NCBI RefSeq assembly: GCF_009601165.1
Contig: NZ_WIRE01000001.1
Coordinates: 1 to 64,000, forward strand
Length of the DNA stretch: 64,000 bases
Origin: Alcanivorax sediminis
GTDB lineage: Bacteria > Pseudomonadota > Gammaproteobacteria > Pseudomonadales > Alcanivoracaceae
Direction of reading: 5' to 3'
The position numbers and the translations under genes are program-made. The notes beneath the pieces were generated by a model. It was not told where the DNA came from. It saw nothing but the letters and a program-made list of their open reading frames with translations, and ran no database searches. Below, piece by piece: positions 27,586-36,972 of the stretch (the first letter of the stretch is position 1; each line of letters begins with the position of its first letter).

Positions 27586-28914
27586 ATGAGCCACATCCTG
27601 ATTGTTGAAGACGAACCCGTGATTCGCGGCGCACTGCGAAAACTGCTGGAACGTCACGACCACTCGGTGGCAGAAGCCGAATCCGTAGAGCAGGCTCGCG
27701 AAAACAACCTCAATCAGTTTGACCTCATCATCAGCGACCTGCGCCTGCCGGGAGAACCCGGCACCAACATGATCGAGGCCGCCGGCAGCACCCCTGTGCT
27801 GATCATGACCAGTTATGCCAGTCTTCGTTCTGCCGTGGATGCCATGCGCCAGGGCGCCGTGGATTACATCCCCAAGCCCTTCGATCATGATGAAATGCTG
27901 CTGGCCGTGGACCGGGTGCTCAAGGAAGGCCGCCTCAACCGTGGCAACCGCGCCTTGCGCCGCGACCTTGAACGCAGCTATCCGGTTCGCAACATGGTCG
28001 GCGACAGTGGCGTCATGCAGGAGCTCTTGCACCGCATCAGCCGGGTGGGCCCCACCAATACCCCGGTCCTGATCATGGGGGAAGCAGGCACCGGCAAGGA
28101 GCTCACCGCCCGAGCCCTGCATGAGAATAGTGAACGTGCCTCCGGGCCCATGGTGTCGGTGCAATGCGCCGCATTACCCCGCGATCTGCAAATTACCGAG
28201 CTGTTCGGCGATGACGCCAACTCGGGTCGTATCGAAGAAGCTGACGGCGGCACCCTGTTTCTGGATGAAATCGGAGAACTGGCCAGCGAAGTACAGAGCC
28301 GCCTCCTCACCCTGTTGACGCATCACGAGATACACCGTCAAGGCTCTCTGGCCCCCCGCAAGGTCGATGTCAGGGTGCTGGCCAGCAGCCAGCTTGATCT
28401 GCCAGGAAGAGTGGCCGAAGGCACCTTCCGCCAGGACCTTTATTACCGCCTCAACGTGATGGAACTGACCCTGCCCCCCTTGCGGGAGCGCGGGGATGAT
28501 CTGGATTTGCTGGCTGACGCCCTGCTGGCACGCGGCTGTGAAAAACTGAACCGCCCCGGGCTGCATTTCACGGAATCGGCACGCCAGGCCATGCATAACT
28601 ACAGCTGGCCGGGCAATGTGCGGGAACTGGAGAATGTTATTGAGCGGGCCATCATCCTCACTGAGGAAGAGGGCATTGGCCCCGCACAGCTGGGCCTGAA
28701 TCCTAATCGGACCCCGCAGCGGGTCAGCCGTGCCAGCCTGGATCCGAGTGAGGACCTCTCTCTGGAGGATTACTTCACCCGTTTTGTCATGGAAAACCAG
28801 GACAGCATGACCGAGACAGAGCTGGCGCAGAAATTGGGCATTAGCAGAAAAAGCTTGTGGGAGCGGCGCCAGCGACTGGGCATTCCACGCAAAAAAGGCG
28901 GCAGCAGGCGTTAA
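27586..28914 (+). CDS. cbrB: NtrC-family response regulator CbrB lacking the GAFTGA loop
   Basis: A 442-residue partner of CbrA. The receiver domain has Asp9, the phospho-site Asp51 and Lys97. The AAA+ domain has Walker A GEAGTGKE (165-172), Walker B GGTLFLDEIG (221-230) and the arginine region FRQDLYYRLN. A Fis-type helix-turn-helix ends the protein (about 408-432). Where other members read ELFGHEKGAFTGA, this one reads ELFGDDANSGRIEEADGG (205-222). About nine residues including the whole sigma-54 contact loop are absent, in frame, with no frameshift. It may therefore not activate sigma-54 holoenzyme. Confidence 0.93.
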   Translation: MSHILIVEDEPVIRGALRKLLERHDHSVAEAESVEQARENNLNQFDLIISDLRLPGEPGTNMIEAAGSTPVLIMTSYASLRSAVDAMRQGAVDYIPKPFDHDEMLLAVDRVLKEGRLNRGNRALRRDLERSYPVRNMVGDSGVMQELLHRISRVGPTNTPVLIMGEAGTGKELTARALHENSERASGPMVSVQCAALPRDLQITELFGDDANSGRIEEADGGTLFLDEIGELASEVQSRLLTLLTHHEIHRQGSLAPRKVDVRVLASSQLDLPGRVAEGTFRQDLYYRLNVMELTLPPLRERGDDLDLLADALLARGCEKLNRPGLHFTESARQAMHNYSWPGNVRELENVIERAIILTEEEGIGPAQLGLNPNRTPQRVSRASLDPSEDLSLEDYFTRFVMENQDSMTETELAQKLGISRKSLWERRQRLGIPRKKGGSRR

Positions 28915-29054
28915 ATCAGGAGCATCGCTGTATTTTAGCTTTGCCATTGACCCTTTAATCTGGCTCGCCCGTCACTTTGGTCAATCAAAAAATTGCAGCG
29001 ACCAAAGGTCTCATTTCTCCGATTTTCGTTAATTTACCCAGAATCCGGTTCAAG

Positions 29055-29092
29055 TGTTACCTCGCTACCCAGAAAAGTAACACTGTTGTTAC
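29055..29092 (+). promoter_or_regulatory. candidate CbrB operator sites upstream of the crcZ-like RNA
   Basis: TGTTAC (29055-29060) and GTAACA (29077-29082) form an inverted repeat separated by 16 bases. A further TGTTAC at 29087-29092 makes a second inverted pair with the middle half-site. The half-sites match the TGTTAC/GTAACA pair reported for CbrB sites in Pseudomonas, where I recall a spacing of about 14. Confidence 0.6.
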
Positions 29093-29200
29093 CCTCACCA
29101 GGGTAGATTCAAGGGGCATTTCACAAAAGCATTGCAACATGCTGTTTTTAAAGAGATTTTGGCATTGTTGCATTGAGTCGGGTCGGCAGGCACTATGAAT

Positions 29201-29388
29201 CCCACGCCAGCAAACAACAAAAACAAACGGCGTAACGGCTCAAAAATAACAACAAGAAAGAATAAGAAGAATTTCACGAGCCAATGCAGTGCTGCTCGCA
29301 GCACTAGGCAGATAACAACACAAAAAATAATAACAACAGAATCAGCGCAAAATATGGGAGTCACAACTTCGGTTGTGGCTCCTTTTTA
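29201..29388 (+). ncRNA. CrcZ/CrcY-like small RNA (Hfq/Crc sponge)
   Basis: Lies between cbrB and pcnB, the same place as CrcZ in P. aeruginosa. It holds several A-rich triplet tracts of the AAN/ARN type bound by the Hfq distal face: 29212-29227, 29242-29271 and 29312-29341. These are separated by a tight hairpin (29288-29305, AGTGCTG / CAGCACT with loop CTCG) and end in an intrinsic terminator. No coding potential is evident. The 5' end is not defined by sequence. At roughly 190 bases it is shorter than Pseudomonas CrcZ (about 400). Confidence 0.75.
29356..29388 (+). terminator. terminator of the crcZ-like RNA
   Basis: Stem GGAG-T-CACAAC / GTTGTG-G-CTCC around a TTCG tetraloop, followed by TTTTT. 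Confidence 0.88.
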
Positions 29389-29506
29389 CTTTTGGGCTCC
29401 TCAAAACCCAATTGCAGAGTATACGTGACGAATCCGTCACCCGGCGAGAAAAAAGTGCTAACATCGCCGCTTTACTGCTTCCTTCTCTGAGTCCGGACAT
29501 TCACGC

Positions 29507-30910
29507 ATGCCCCGCAAGCTTATAAAAAGCATCATCACCTGGCTCAACCAGCTTCTGGAACATGTGACAGGGTGGTTTGGAAAGGGTTCCGATAAAACGG
29601 AAACAAATTCCCCCCAGGTTATCCCCCGCGATCAACACCCCATCTCCCGCCAGCAAATCTCCCGCGCAGCCCTCAACGTGCTTTATGGTTTGCACAAGGC
29701 TGGCTTTGAGGCATTTCTGGTGGGCGGCTGTCTGCGTGACATCCTCAGCGGTCGCGAGCCCAAGGATTTTGACGTTTCCACTGACGCCACACCGGAACAG
29801 GTACACCGTATATTCAAGCGCAGCCGCATCATCGGCCGCCGCTTCCAGATCGTCCATGTTCGCTTTGGCCGGGAAGTGATCGAAGTATCCACCTTCCGGG
29901 CCATGAACAAGGATGAAAACCCGGACAAGCAACAGCATCATGCCCACGAAGAAACCGGCCTGGTACTGCGCGACAATACCTGGGGCAGTATTGAAGAAGA
30001 TGCCCAACGTCGCGACTTCACCTGCAACGCACTCTATTACAACATCGCTGATTTCACCCTGCATGATTTCACCGGCAGCCTGCAGGACATCGAGAATAAA
30101 CGCATTCACCTGATCGGCGATCCGCAGACCCGCTACCGAGAAGACCCGGTACGCATGCTGCGCGCCGCCCGCTTTGCCGCCAAGCTGGGCTTTCACATCG
30201 ACAAGGCCACGTCCGACCCGATCCCGGAACTGGCCGAGCTATTGTTGCAGGTGCCTTCTGCCCGCCTGTTCGATGAAGTATTAAAGCTGTTCCTCAGCGG
30301 CCATGCCCGAGCATCCTATGAACAGCTGCAAAACCTGCATCTGTTCCGCTTCCTTTTCCCTGGTACACAGGCGGCGCTGGATGGCGAACAAGGCCCGGTC
30401 TGGGAAGACATGCTGCTGGCTGCCATGGATAACACCGACCGCCGCCTGGCCGTGGACAAGCCGGTTACCCCCGCCTTTATCTACGCAGTGCTGCTGTGGC
30501 CGGAAATTCAGCAGCGCATGGGTGGCTACCTGTCCAGCGGCCTGCCTCCGGCCCAGGCCCTGCACAAGGCTGCTACCCGGGCTCTCAATGACCAGATCAA
30601 GCACACGGCCATCCCGCGTCGCTTCTCAACCGTGATGCGGGAAATGTGGGAGCTGCAGCTGCGCATGGACAAACGAGCAGGCCGACGCGCCGACGCGCTC
30701 ATGGAGCACCCGCGCTTCCGCGCGGCCTATGATTTCCTGCTGTTGCGAGAGCAAGCTGGCGAAATCAAACCTGGGCTGGGTGATTGGTGGACCCGCTATC
30801 AGGAAGAAGATGAGCCCGGTCGCCGTCAGATGGTCAGCGATCTGGGCAATCAGGGGCCCGCCAAAAAGCGCCGCCGTCGCCGCCCACGCAAGCCCAAGGC
30901 AGACAGCTGA
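29507..30910 (+). CDS. pcnB: poly(A) polymerase I
   Basis: Adds 3' poly(A) tails to RNA and promotes decay. The 467-residue product has the class II nucleotidyltransferase motif VGGCLRDIL, the catalytic aspartates in KDFDVSTDA, and the RNA-binding region RYREDPVRMLRAARFAAKLG. A very basic C-terminus (KKRRRRRPRKPK) is typical of bacterial PAP rather than CCA-adding enzyme. It is followed by folK, as in Pseudomonas. Confidence 0.95.
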   Translation: MPRKLIKSIITWLNQLLEHVTGWFGKGSDKTETNSPQVIPRDQHPISRQQISRAALNVLYGLHKAGFEAFLVGGCLRDILSGREPKDFDVSTDATPEQVHRIFKRSRIIGRRFQIVHVRFGREVIEVSTFRAMNKDENPDKQQHHAHEETGLVLRDNTWGSIEEDAQRRDFTCNALYYNIADFTLHDFTGSLQDIENKRIHLIGDPQTRYREDPVRMLRAARFAAKLGFHIDKATSDPIPELAELLLQVPSARLFDEVLKLFLSGHARASYEQLQNLHLFRFLFPGTQAALDGEQGPVWEDMLLAAMDNTDRRLAVDKPVTPAFIYAVLLWPEIQQRMGGYLSSGLPPAQALHKAATRALNDQIKHTAIPRRFSTVMREMWELQLRMDKRAGRRADALMEHPRFRAAYDFLLLREQAGEIKPGLGDWWTRYQEEDEPGRRQMVSDLGNQGPAKKRRRRRPRKPKADS

Positions 30911-30968
30911 AAGCCGGCCCCCGCCGCCGTTCAGCCTCCCCTCCCCATCACGCAGGTAGAGACCCGTC

Positions 30969-31472
30969 ATGCAGGCCTTTATCGGACTCGGCAGCAATCT
31001 GGACCAGCCGGCACAACGCCTGATCAGCGCCCTTTGTGCGCTGCAGCGAATGCCAGGGCTGCAACTACTGCATCACTCTCGCTTGTACCGCAGCGCACCC
31101 ATCGGCCCCCAGGATCAGCCGGACTACGTCAATGCCGTCGCCCTGGTGCGCTTTGCCGGAGCGGCCCATGATCTGCTGCACACCCTGCAGGCACTGGAGC
31201 TTGCCGGGGGCCGGCAGCGCCTGCGCCACTGGGGCGAGCGTACACTGGATCTGGATATCCTGTTGATCGACGATCAGTGCATCAACACCCCGGATCTGCA
31301 GGTTCCTCACCCACAGATGGTGAACCGCGCCTTCGTCCTTCAACCACTGCTGGAGATTTCTCCACACGCCCTCTTGCCCGATGGCACCCCACTCGGTAGC
31401 TTTCTGGAGCAGGTCAGGGAACAGCGTCTCTCGCCACTGGAAGAACTGGATTGCGATGCACTCATTGAATGA
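30969..31472 (+). CDS. folK: 2-amino-4-hydroxy-6-hydroxymethyldihydropteridine diphosphokinase
   Basis: Pyrophosphorylates the pterin precursor of folate. The 167-residue product has the family start FIGLGSNLDQP and the substrate/Mg motif RTLDLDILLID with the conserved HPQMVNRAFVL segment. Its product is used with that of folP, found about 19 kb away in this window. It overlaps the next kinase gene by 16 bases. Confidence 0.96.
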   Translation: MQAFIGLGSNLDQPAQRLISALCALQRMPGLQLLHHSRLYRSAPIGPQDQPDYVNAVALVRFAGAAHDLLHTLQALELAGGRQRLRHWGERTLDLDILLIDDQCINTPDLQVPHPQMVNRAFVLQPLLEISPHALLPDGTPLGSFLEQVREQRLSPLEELDCDALIE

Positions 31473-32157
31473 GAAAAGTCTCACCGAAAAGATCGAGCAG
31501 CGCCGACAGGCTGGCAACCTGCCACGTTTTATTGCCGTAGAGGGCCCCATTGGCGCCGGCAAGACCAGTCTGGCGCGACGTCTGGCCATGACCTTCGGCT
31601 ACGACCTGCTACTTGAGCAGGCCGATGAAAACCCGTTTCTCACCCGCTTTTATCAGGACCCGGCCCGCTACGCCCTGCAAACCGAACTGTTTTTTCTGTT
31701 CCAGCGCGCCGACCAGCTACGCCAGATTCAACAACAGGATCTGTTCGCCGGCCCACGCGTTGCCGATTTTCTGATCGACAAGAACCGTCTGTTCGCCCAG
31801 GTGACCCTGGATGAAGATGAATTCGAGCTGTATCGGAACGTGGATAACCACCTGACACTGGACGCTCCCCAGCCAGACCTGGTGATCTACCTGCAGGCGC
31901 CGCCCCCCGTCCTGCGCCAGCGTATCAGTCTCCGTGGCAATGATTTTGAGCAGCGCATCGAAGGGGACTATCTGGATAAACTCAGCAATGCCTACACCGA
32001 GTTCTTCCACTTTTACGATCGCGGCCCGCTTCTGATCGTTAATGCCGCCGAGATTGACCTGGTCAACCATGATCGTGATTACCAGCAACTGATCAGCGAG
32101 CTGCTGGACATCCGCTCCGGGCGACACTATTTTAACCCCCGGCCGCTGGTCGACTGA
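31457..32157 (+). CDS. deoxynucleoside kinase (dCK/dGK type)
   Basis: A 233-residue nucleoside salvage kinase. It has the P-loop GPIGAGKTS, the substrate-binding glutamate in LLEQADENPFL, a DRK-like segment and the LID-type arginines in LRQRISLRGNDFEQRI. The ATG at 31457 gives the common start for this family; a longer frame from 31381 is inside folK. It is translationally overlapped with folK. Which deoxynucleoside it prefers cannot be read from sequence. Confidence 0.9.
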
Positions 32158-32325
32158 AAACGAGCTTCGAGCGGCAAGCTTCAAGCTGCAAGCTACAACG
32201 CGATTGCGCGCCGTCGGACATTAGAGACCGGACGCCGCGCTCCAGCTGGTGCGCGGACACAGAGGCCGCAAAAACCGACTGCCTCAACCGCGTTGTAGCT
32301 TGCAGCTTGAAGCTTGTAGCTCGCC
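32158..32325. repeat. heptad-word palindromic element 5
   Basis: The clearest copy. The left arm (32161-32202) contains AAGCTTC, AAGCTGC, AAGCTAC, then AACGCG. The right arm (32288-32323) contains CGCG, then TTGTAGC, TTGCAGC, TTGAAGC, TTGTAGC. The arms are complementary over about 30 bases around a GC-rich core of about 90 bases. It starts right after the deoxynucleoside kinase stop and ends about 25 bases before panB. Confidence 0.88.
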
Positions 32326-32350
32326 CCTGAATTTCCCTGGGAGGTATCCC

Positions 32351-33139
32351 ATGTCCGTGACCATTCGCACCCTGCAGAAACGCAAGCAGGACGGTGAAAA
32401 ATTCTCCGTGCTGACCGCCTATGACGCCTGTTTTGCCCAGCTGATTTCTGACGCTGGCATCGATGCCATTCTGGTAGGTGACTCCCTCGGCAATGTCATC
32501 CAGGGCCAGTCCAGCACCGTGCCGGTAACACTTGAACAAATGGCGTATCACACCGAGTGCGTGGCCCGTGGCAACAAGGGCAGCCTGATCATTGCCGACG
32601 TCCCCTTTATGGGCGCCGCCACCGTGGAGCGAGCACTGGAGAGCGCCACCAGCCTGATGCAGGCAGGTGCCAACATGGTGAAACTGGAAGGCAGCGCCTG
32701 GCTGGCAGAAAGCATCGAACTCCTGAACCGCAATGGCATCCCGGTGTGTGCCCACATGGGCCTGACACCTCAGGCAGTCAATGCCCTGGGCGGTTATCGG
32801 GTTCAGGGTAAAGACGACGACAGCGCCGCAGAGATGCTGGAAGCCGCCCGCATCCTGGAGCGCGCCGGCGCTGCTGCATTGTTGCTGGAATGCGTGCCCC
32901 GCGCACTGAGTACCCGCATCACCCAGTCCGTGAGTATTCCGGTGATCGGTATTGGCGCCGCCCCGGAGTGCGACGGCCAGGTACTGGTAATGCACGACAT
33001 GCTCGGCATTAGCCCGGGCAAGCCCGCCCGCTTCGTGAAAAACTTCATGGTCGACGCTCCTGACATCCAGAGCGCATTCAAGGCATATCATGAAGCGGTT
33101 CTGAACGTCAGCTTCCCGGCGGACGAACACTGTTTTTAG
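32351..33139 (+). CDS. panB: 3-methyl-2-oxobutanoate hydroxymethyltransferase
   Basis: First step of pantothenate synthesis, making ketopantoate. The 262-residue TIM-barrel has the signatures [25 protein letters not shown] and [14 protein letters not shown]. An AGGT sequence precedes the ATG at 32351. The frame extends upstream to 32249 only through the repeat element. Part of a panB-panC-panD run interrupted by one repeat element. Confidence 0.97.
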   Translation: MSVTIRTLQKRKQDGEKFSVLTAYDACFAQLISDAGIDAILVGDSLGNVIQGQSSTVPVTLEQMAYHTECVARGNKGSLIIADVPFMGAATVERALESATSLMQAGANMVKLEGSAWLAESIELLNRNGIPVCAHMGLTPQAVNALGGYRVQGKDDDSAAEMLEAARILERAGAAALLLECVPRALSTRITQSVSIPVIGIGAAPECDGQVLVMHDMLGISPGKPARFVKNFMVDAPDIQSAFKAYHEAVLNVSFPADEHCF

Positions 33140-33144
33140 AAGAC

Positions 33145-33233
33145 CGTAACGAGTTGCGAGAAGCGAGTTTCGAAAACCTGAAACAGCGTAGTCTTCCCGC
33201 TTTTCGCAACTCGAAACTCGTTACTCGCTTCTA
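33145..33233. repeat. heptad-word palindromic element 6
   Basis: Between panB and panC. The left arm (33146-33177) has GAGTTGC, GAGAAGC, GAGTTTC. The right arm (33201-33233) has ACTCGAA, ACTCGTT, ACTCGCT. It shares its word family with element 2 at 12.4 kb. Both sides keep a strict 7-base period; the core is short, about 20 bases. Confidence 0.85.
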
Positions 33234-33265
33234 ACACTCCCAGCCATGCTCCTGAGGGTTCATTA

Positions 33266-34123
33266 ATGCAAACTGCCCATACCGTTTCCCAGGTCCGCGA
33301 AGTCGTTCGAGGCTGGCACCGTGAAGGTTTGAGCGTGGGCTTTGTCCCGACCATGGGCAACCTGCACAGTGGCCACATCAGCCTGGTACGCGAAGCTCTG
33401 GCCCGCTGCGACAAGGTGGTCGTGTCCATTTTCGTGAACCCCACCCAGTTTGGCCCCAATGAGGACTTCGACCGTTACCCTCGTACGCTGGACGCCGATG
33501 CCGCCCAGCTGGTTGATGCCGGTGCCGACCTCCTGTTCGCCCCTGCCGTCGAGGACATGTATCCGCTCGGACAGAATCAAACCTGGGTAGACGTCGATCA
33601 GCTTGGTGACTACCTGTGTGGCGCCAGCCGCGAAGGGCACTTCCGTGGCGTCACCACGGTGGTCTCGAAACTTTTTAATATCGTTCAGCCTGATGTGGCC
33701 GTATTTGGCGAGAAGGATTTCCAGCAGCTGGCCATCCTGCGACGCATGAGCGAAGAGTTGTTGTTTCCGGTCAAGATCGTCGGCGCTCCCACCAGCCGTG
33801 AAGACGATGGGCTTGCTCGAAGCTCGAGGAATGGATTTCTTAGCGATAGTGAGCGCAAACTAGCGCCCGCTATCTATGCCAACCTTAAGGCCCTGCGCGC
33901 CGAGATCGAGCAAGGCGAAAGGGACTATCGGGCCCTTGAACAGCGTTATGCCGACCAGCTGAATGAGGCGGGCTTTCAGGTGGATTACCTGACCATTGCC
34001 GAGGCCCGCAGCCTGGCACCAGCGGCCAAAAGCGACACCCAATTGGTGATTGCCGTAGCCGCCAAACTGGGCCAAACACGATTGATAGACAATGTCTCAC
34101 TGGCCGTTGTAGACAACCCTTGA
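33266..34123 (+). CDS. panC: pantothenate synthetase
   Basis: ATP-dependent condensation of pantoate and beta-alanine. The 285-residue product has PTMGNLHSGH (HIGH-type), VSIFVNPTQFGPNEDF, GEKDFQQL, and the SSRN motif (in ARSSRNGFLS). Order with panB and panD is the usual pan cluster. Length is normal. Confidence 0.97.
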   Translation: MQTAHTVSQVREVVRGWHREGLSVGFVPTMGNLHSGHISLVREALARCDKVVVSIFVNPTQFGPNEDFDRYPRTLDADAAQLVDAGADLLFAPAVEDMYPLGQNQTWVDVDQLGDYLCGASREGHFRGVTTVVSKLFNIVQPDVAVFGEKDFQQLAILRRMSEELLFPVKIVGAPTSREDDGLARSSRNGFLSDSERKLAPAIYANLKALRAEIEQGERDYRALEQRYADQLNEAGFQVDYLTIAEARSLAPAAKSDTQLVIAVAAKLGQTRLIDNVSLAVVDNP

Positions 34124-34211
34124 TTCGTGCATACTTCGGGCCCCTTGAAGCGCCTGCTTGGTTCTAACGTCCTGTAATTGCAGGCTTCGGGTAGTGTGAG
34201 AGGTAACCAAG

Positions 34212-34592
34212 ATGCAGTGCACCATGCTGAAAGCAAAACTCCATCAGGCTCGTGTCACCCATGCGGAACTCGAGTACGAAGGCTCCTGCGCCATCGATGG
34301 TGATCTGATGGACATGGCTGGTATCCTGGAGTACGAACAAATCCAGATTTACAACATCGACAACGGTGAGCGTTTTGAAACTTACGCTATCCGTGGCGAA
34401 GCCGGGTCCAAGATCATTTCTGTCAACGGTGCAGCTGCACACAAGGCTCAACCTGGTCACCGTGTGATCATCTGCGCCTATGCCAGCTACTCCAGCGCCG
34501 AGCTGATCAACTTCAAGCCCAGCCTTATCTATTTGGGCGAAGGCAATGCTGTCAAAGGCACCAGCAACGCGATTCCGGTTCAGGTCGCCTGA
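34212..34592 (+). CDS. panD: aspartate 1-decarboxylase precursor
   Basis: Makes beta-alanine for pantothenate. The 126-residue proenzyme has the self-cleavage site YEGSCAID, with Ser25 as the future pyruvoyl group. Since the window holds panB, panC and panD, the pathway from ketoisovalerate and aspartate is nearly complete here; the ketopantoate reductase gene is not present. Confidence 0.97.
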   Translation: MQCTMLKAKLHQARVTHAELEYEGSCAIDGDLMDMAGILEYEQIQIYNIDNGERFETYAIRGEAGSKIISVNGAAAHKAQPGHRVIICAYASYSSAELINFKPSLIYLGEGNAVKGTSNAIPVQVA

Positions 34593-34617
34593 TCCCTGTC
34601 TCGCTCTGCAAGAACAT

Positions 34618-34648
34618 TTGAAACGCCGGCTTTTGCCGGCGTTTTTTT
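34618..34648 (+). terminator. panD terminator
   Basis: Stem AACGCCGGC / GCCGGCGTT with a 4-base T loop and a run of seven T, about 30 bases after the panD stop. Confidence 0.92.
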
Positions 34649-34939
34649 ATGTCATCCAGAACAAGATCACCGCCTCCTGATGAACATCGTTCGCCAGCCA
34701 CAACAGCGAACCGCTTCCTTTTTCTCGCCCAAAATACAAAAAAATCGCTGCTTTTGTACCGCTTTCCGCAATGGACCTTGGCCATTGCTCAACGCTTTGT
34801 TTACTCTTGATTCAACCCATTTCTCCCCGCCTCCCCCTACGACCATGGTGGAATAGGCGAGGGACGAGATACTCACAATAATGAAGGAAAAACGGGTGCC
34901 AACCAGGCACTCAGAGGCAGTATTCCAAGGAGGCCCTTG
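34649..34939. other. intergenic region upstream of acs, no gene seen
   Basis: About 290 bases after the panD terminator. Somewhat A/T-richer than its surroundings, with short A and T tracts near 34710-34760. I see no convincing gene, no heptad element and no GG-N10-GC sigma-54 promoter; it presumably carries acs regulation. P. aeruginosa has pgi at this position, which is absent here. Confidence 0.6.
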
Positions 34940-36877
34940 ATGTCCAAGCCCAATATTCACCCTGTACCAGAAGCCTTCAAGGCACAGACCCTGATGGACC
35001 GCGACACTTACGATCGCCTTTATGCACAGTCCATCAACGACCCCGATTCCTTCTGGGCGGATCGCGCCAACGAATTTCTGGATTGGAAAACACCTTGGGA
35101 CACCGTCAGCGACTGGGACTTTAAAGAAGGCCGCGCCGCCTGGTTCAAGGGCGCCACGCTGAACGTCTGCTACAACTGTGTGGATCGCCACCTGCCCGAG
35201 CGCGCTAACCAGACCGCCATCATCTGGGAAGGCGACGAGCCCGACCAGGACAAGCACATCAGCTATCAGGAATTGTTCGAGGAAGTCAGCAAGTTCGGCA
35301 ATGTGCTAAAGGACCGCGGCGTCAAGAAAGGCGATCGTGTTGTTATCTATATGCCCATGATCCCGGAAGCCGCCTACGCCATGCTGGCCTGCGCCCGTAT
35401 CGGCGCAATCCATTCTGTGGTGTTTGGTGGCTTCTCGCCGGAAGCTCTCAAGGATCGTATCAATGATGCCGGCGCCTGTGCCGTCATCACCGCTGACGAA
35501 GGCGTCCGCGGCGGCAAAACCGTGCCGCTGAAGATCAATGCCGACAAGGCCATGACCGGCATCGACACTGTACATACCTGCATCACCGTGAAGCGTACCG
35601 GTGGTGACGTGAACTGGCATGGCGATCGTGACGTCTGGTACCACGAAGCCATTGCCTCCGCCTCGGCAGAGTGCGAGCCGGAATGGGTGGAAGCAGAAGA
35701 TGCCCTCTTCACCCTCTACACCTCCGGCTCCACCGGCAAGCCCAAGGGTGTGGTACACACCAGCGCCGGCTACCTGCTGAGCGCCGCACTGACACACAAG
35801 TATGTGTTCGACTACCACGAGGGCGACATCTACTGGTGCACCGCCGATGTGGGCTGGATCACCGGCCACAGCTATATCGTCTACGGGCCGTTGGCCAATG
35901 GCGCCACCACCCTGATGTTCGAAGGTGTACCTACCTACCCCGACGCCTCCCGCTGCTGGCAGGTGGTGGACAAGCACAAGGTCAATATCTTCTATACCGC
36001 GCCGACCGCCATTCGCGCACTAATGGGGCTGGGTAATGAGCCGGTGACAAAGACCTCCCGCGCCACGTTGAAGCTGCTCGGCACCGTTGGCGAGCCTATC
36101 AATCCGGAAGCCTGGGAGTGGTATTACAAGGTTGTGGGCGAATCCCGCTGCCCGATCGTGGATACCTGGTGGCAGACCGAGACGGGCGCCATCATGATTG
36201 CGCCGCTGCCAGGCGCCGTCGATTTGAAGCCCGGATCCGCCACGCTGCCCATGTTTGGCATCGAGCCAGTTCTCATGGATCCGGACGGCAATGAACTGGA
36301 AGGCGCCACCTCCGGCAACCTGGCCATCAAGTCCAGCTGGCCGAGCCAGATCCGTTCCGTTTATGGCGATCACCAGCGCATGATCGACACCTACTTCAGC
36401 GCCTACAAGGGCTACTACTTCACCGGTGACGGCGCCCGTCGCGATGAGGATGGCTACTTCTGGATCACAGGCCGGGTAGATGACGTTCTGAACGTGTCTG
36501 GCCACCGTCTGGGTACTGCCGAAATCGAATCCGCACTGGTACTGCACCCGAGCATTTCCGAGGCGGCAGTGGTGGGTTACCAACATGACGTTAAGGGCCA
36601 GGGGGTGTACGCCTACGTCTCCCTGATGGCAGGCAAGGAAGGCAGCGATGAACTGGTGAAGGAACTGCGTGATCTGGTCACCCAGGAAATCGGCCCCATC
36701 GCCAAACCGGACCTGATCCATTTCGCACCGGGCCTGCCCAAGACCCGCTCCGGCAAGATCATGCGCCGCATCCTGCGCAAGATTGCCGCCAACGAGCTGG
36801 ACAGCCTCGGCGACACCTCCACCCTGGCCGATCCGGGCGTGGTAGATCAGCTGATTGAAACGCGGCTTAACAAGTAA
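34940..36877 (+). CDS. acs: acetyl-CoA synthetase
   Basis: AMP-forming acetate activation. The 645-residue product has the adenylation P-loop [14 protein letters not shown], the DTWWQTETG motif and the C-terminal [10 protein letters not shown], whose lysine is the usual acetylation-controlled residue. GGAGG lies just upstream of the ATG at 34940; the codon before it is a TTG. Standard length. A strong terminator follows. Confidence 0.97.
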   Translation: MSKPNIHPVPEAFKAQTLMDRDTYDRLYAQSINDPDSFWADRANEFLDWKTPWDTVSDWDFKEGRAAWFKGATLNVCYNCVDRHLPERANQTAIIWEGDEPDQDKHISYQELFEEVSKFGNVLKDRGVKKGDRVVIYMPMIPEAAYAMLACARIGAIHSVVFGGFSPEALKDRINDAGACAVITADEGVRGGKTVPLKINADKAMTGIDTVHTCITVKRTGGDVNWHGDRDVWYHEAIASASAECEPEWVEAEDALFTLYTSGSTGKPKGVVHTSAGYLLSAALTHKYVFDYHEGDIYWCTADVGWITGHSYIVYGPLANGATTLMFEGVPTYPDASRCWQVVDKHKVNIFYTAPTAIRALMGLGNEPVTKTSRATLKLLGTVGEPINPEAWEWYYKVVGESRCPIVDTWWQTETGAIMIAPLPGAVDLKPGSATLPMFGIEPVLMDPDGNELEGATSGNLAIKSSWPSQIRSVYGDHQRMIDTYFSAYKGYYFTGDGARRDEDGYFWITGRVDDVLNVSGHRLGTAEIESALVLHPSISEAAVVGYQHDVKGQGVYAYVSLMAGKEGSDELVKELRDLVTQEIGPIAKPDLIHFAPGLPKTRSGKIMRRILRKIAANELDSLGDTSTLADPGVVDQLIETRLNK

Positions 36878-36892
36878 CGATTCATCAGCCCC

Positions 36893-36927
36893 AAAAAAAC
36901 GGCGGCCCAAAAGGCCGCCGTTTTTTC
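36893..36927 (+). terminator. acs terminator
   Basis: A run of A, the stem ACGGCGGCC / GGCCGCCGT with a 5-base loop, then TTTTTT. It could also work in the opposite direction for the convergent lipoprotein gene. Confidence 0.92.
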
Positions 36928-36972
36928 TACCTGTCATTTATGTCACAGGCTAGCGTCAGTTACTGTGTCAGC

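Noticed and set aside
29159..29173. Sigma-54 promoter for the crcZ-like RNA
   Set aside because: The GG and GC elements are only 7 bases apart instead of 10, which sigma-54 does not tolerate; kept only as a possible decayed promoter.
32158..32325. CRISPR-like array or insertion sequence at the repeat elements
   Set aside because: The words are degenerate 7-mers with no spacers, no cas genes, no transposase and no target-site duplication that I can see.
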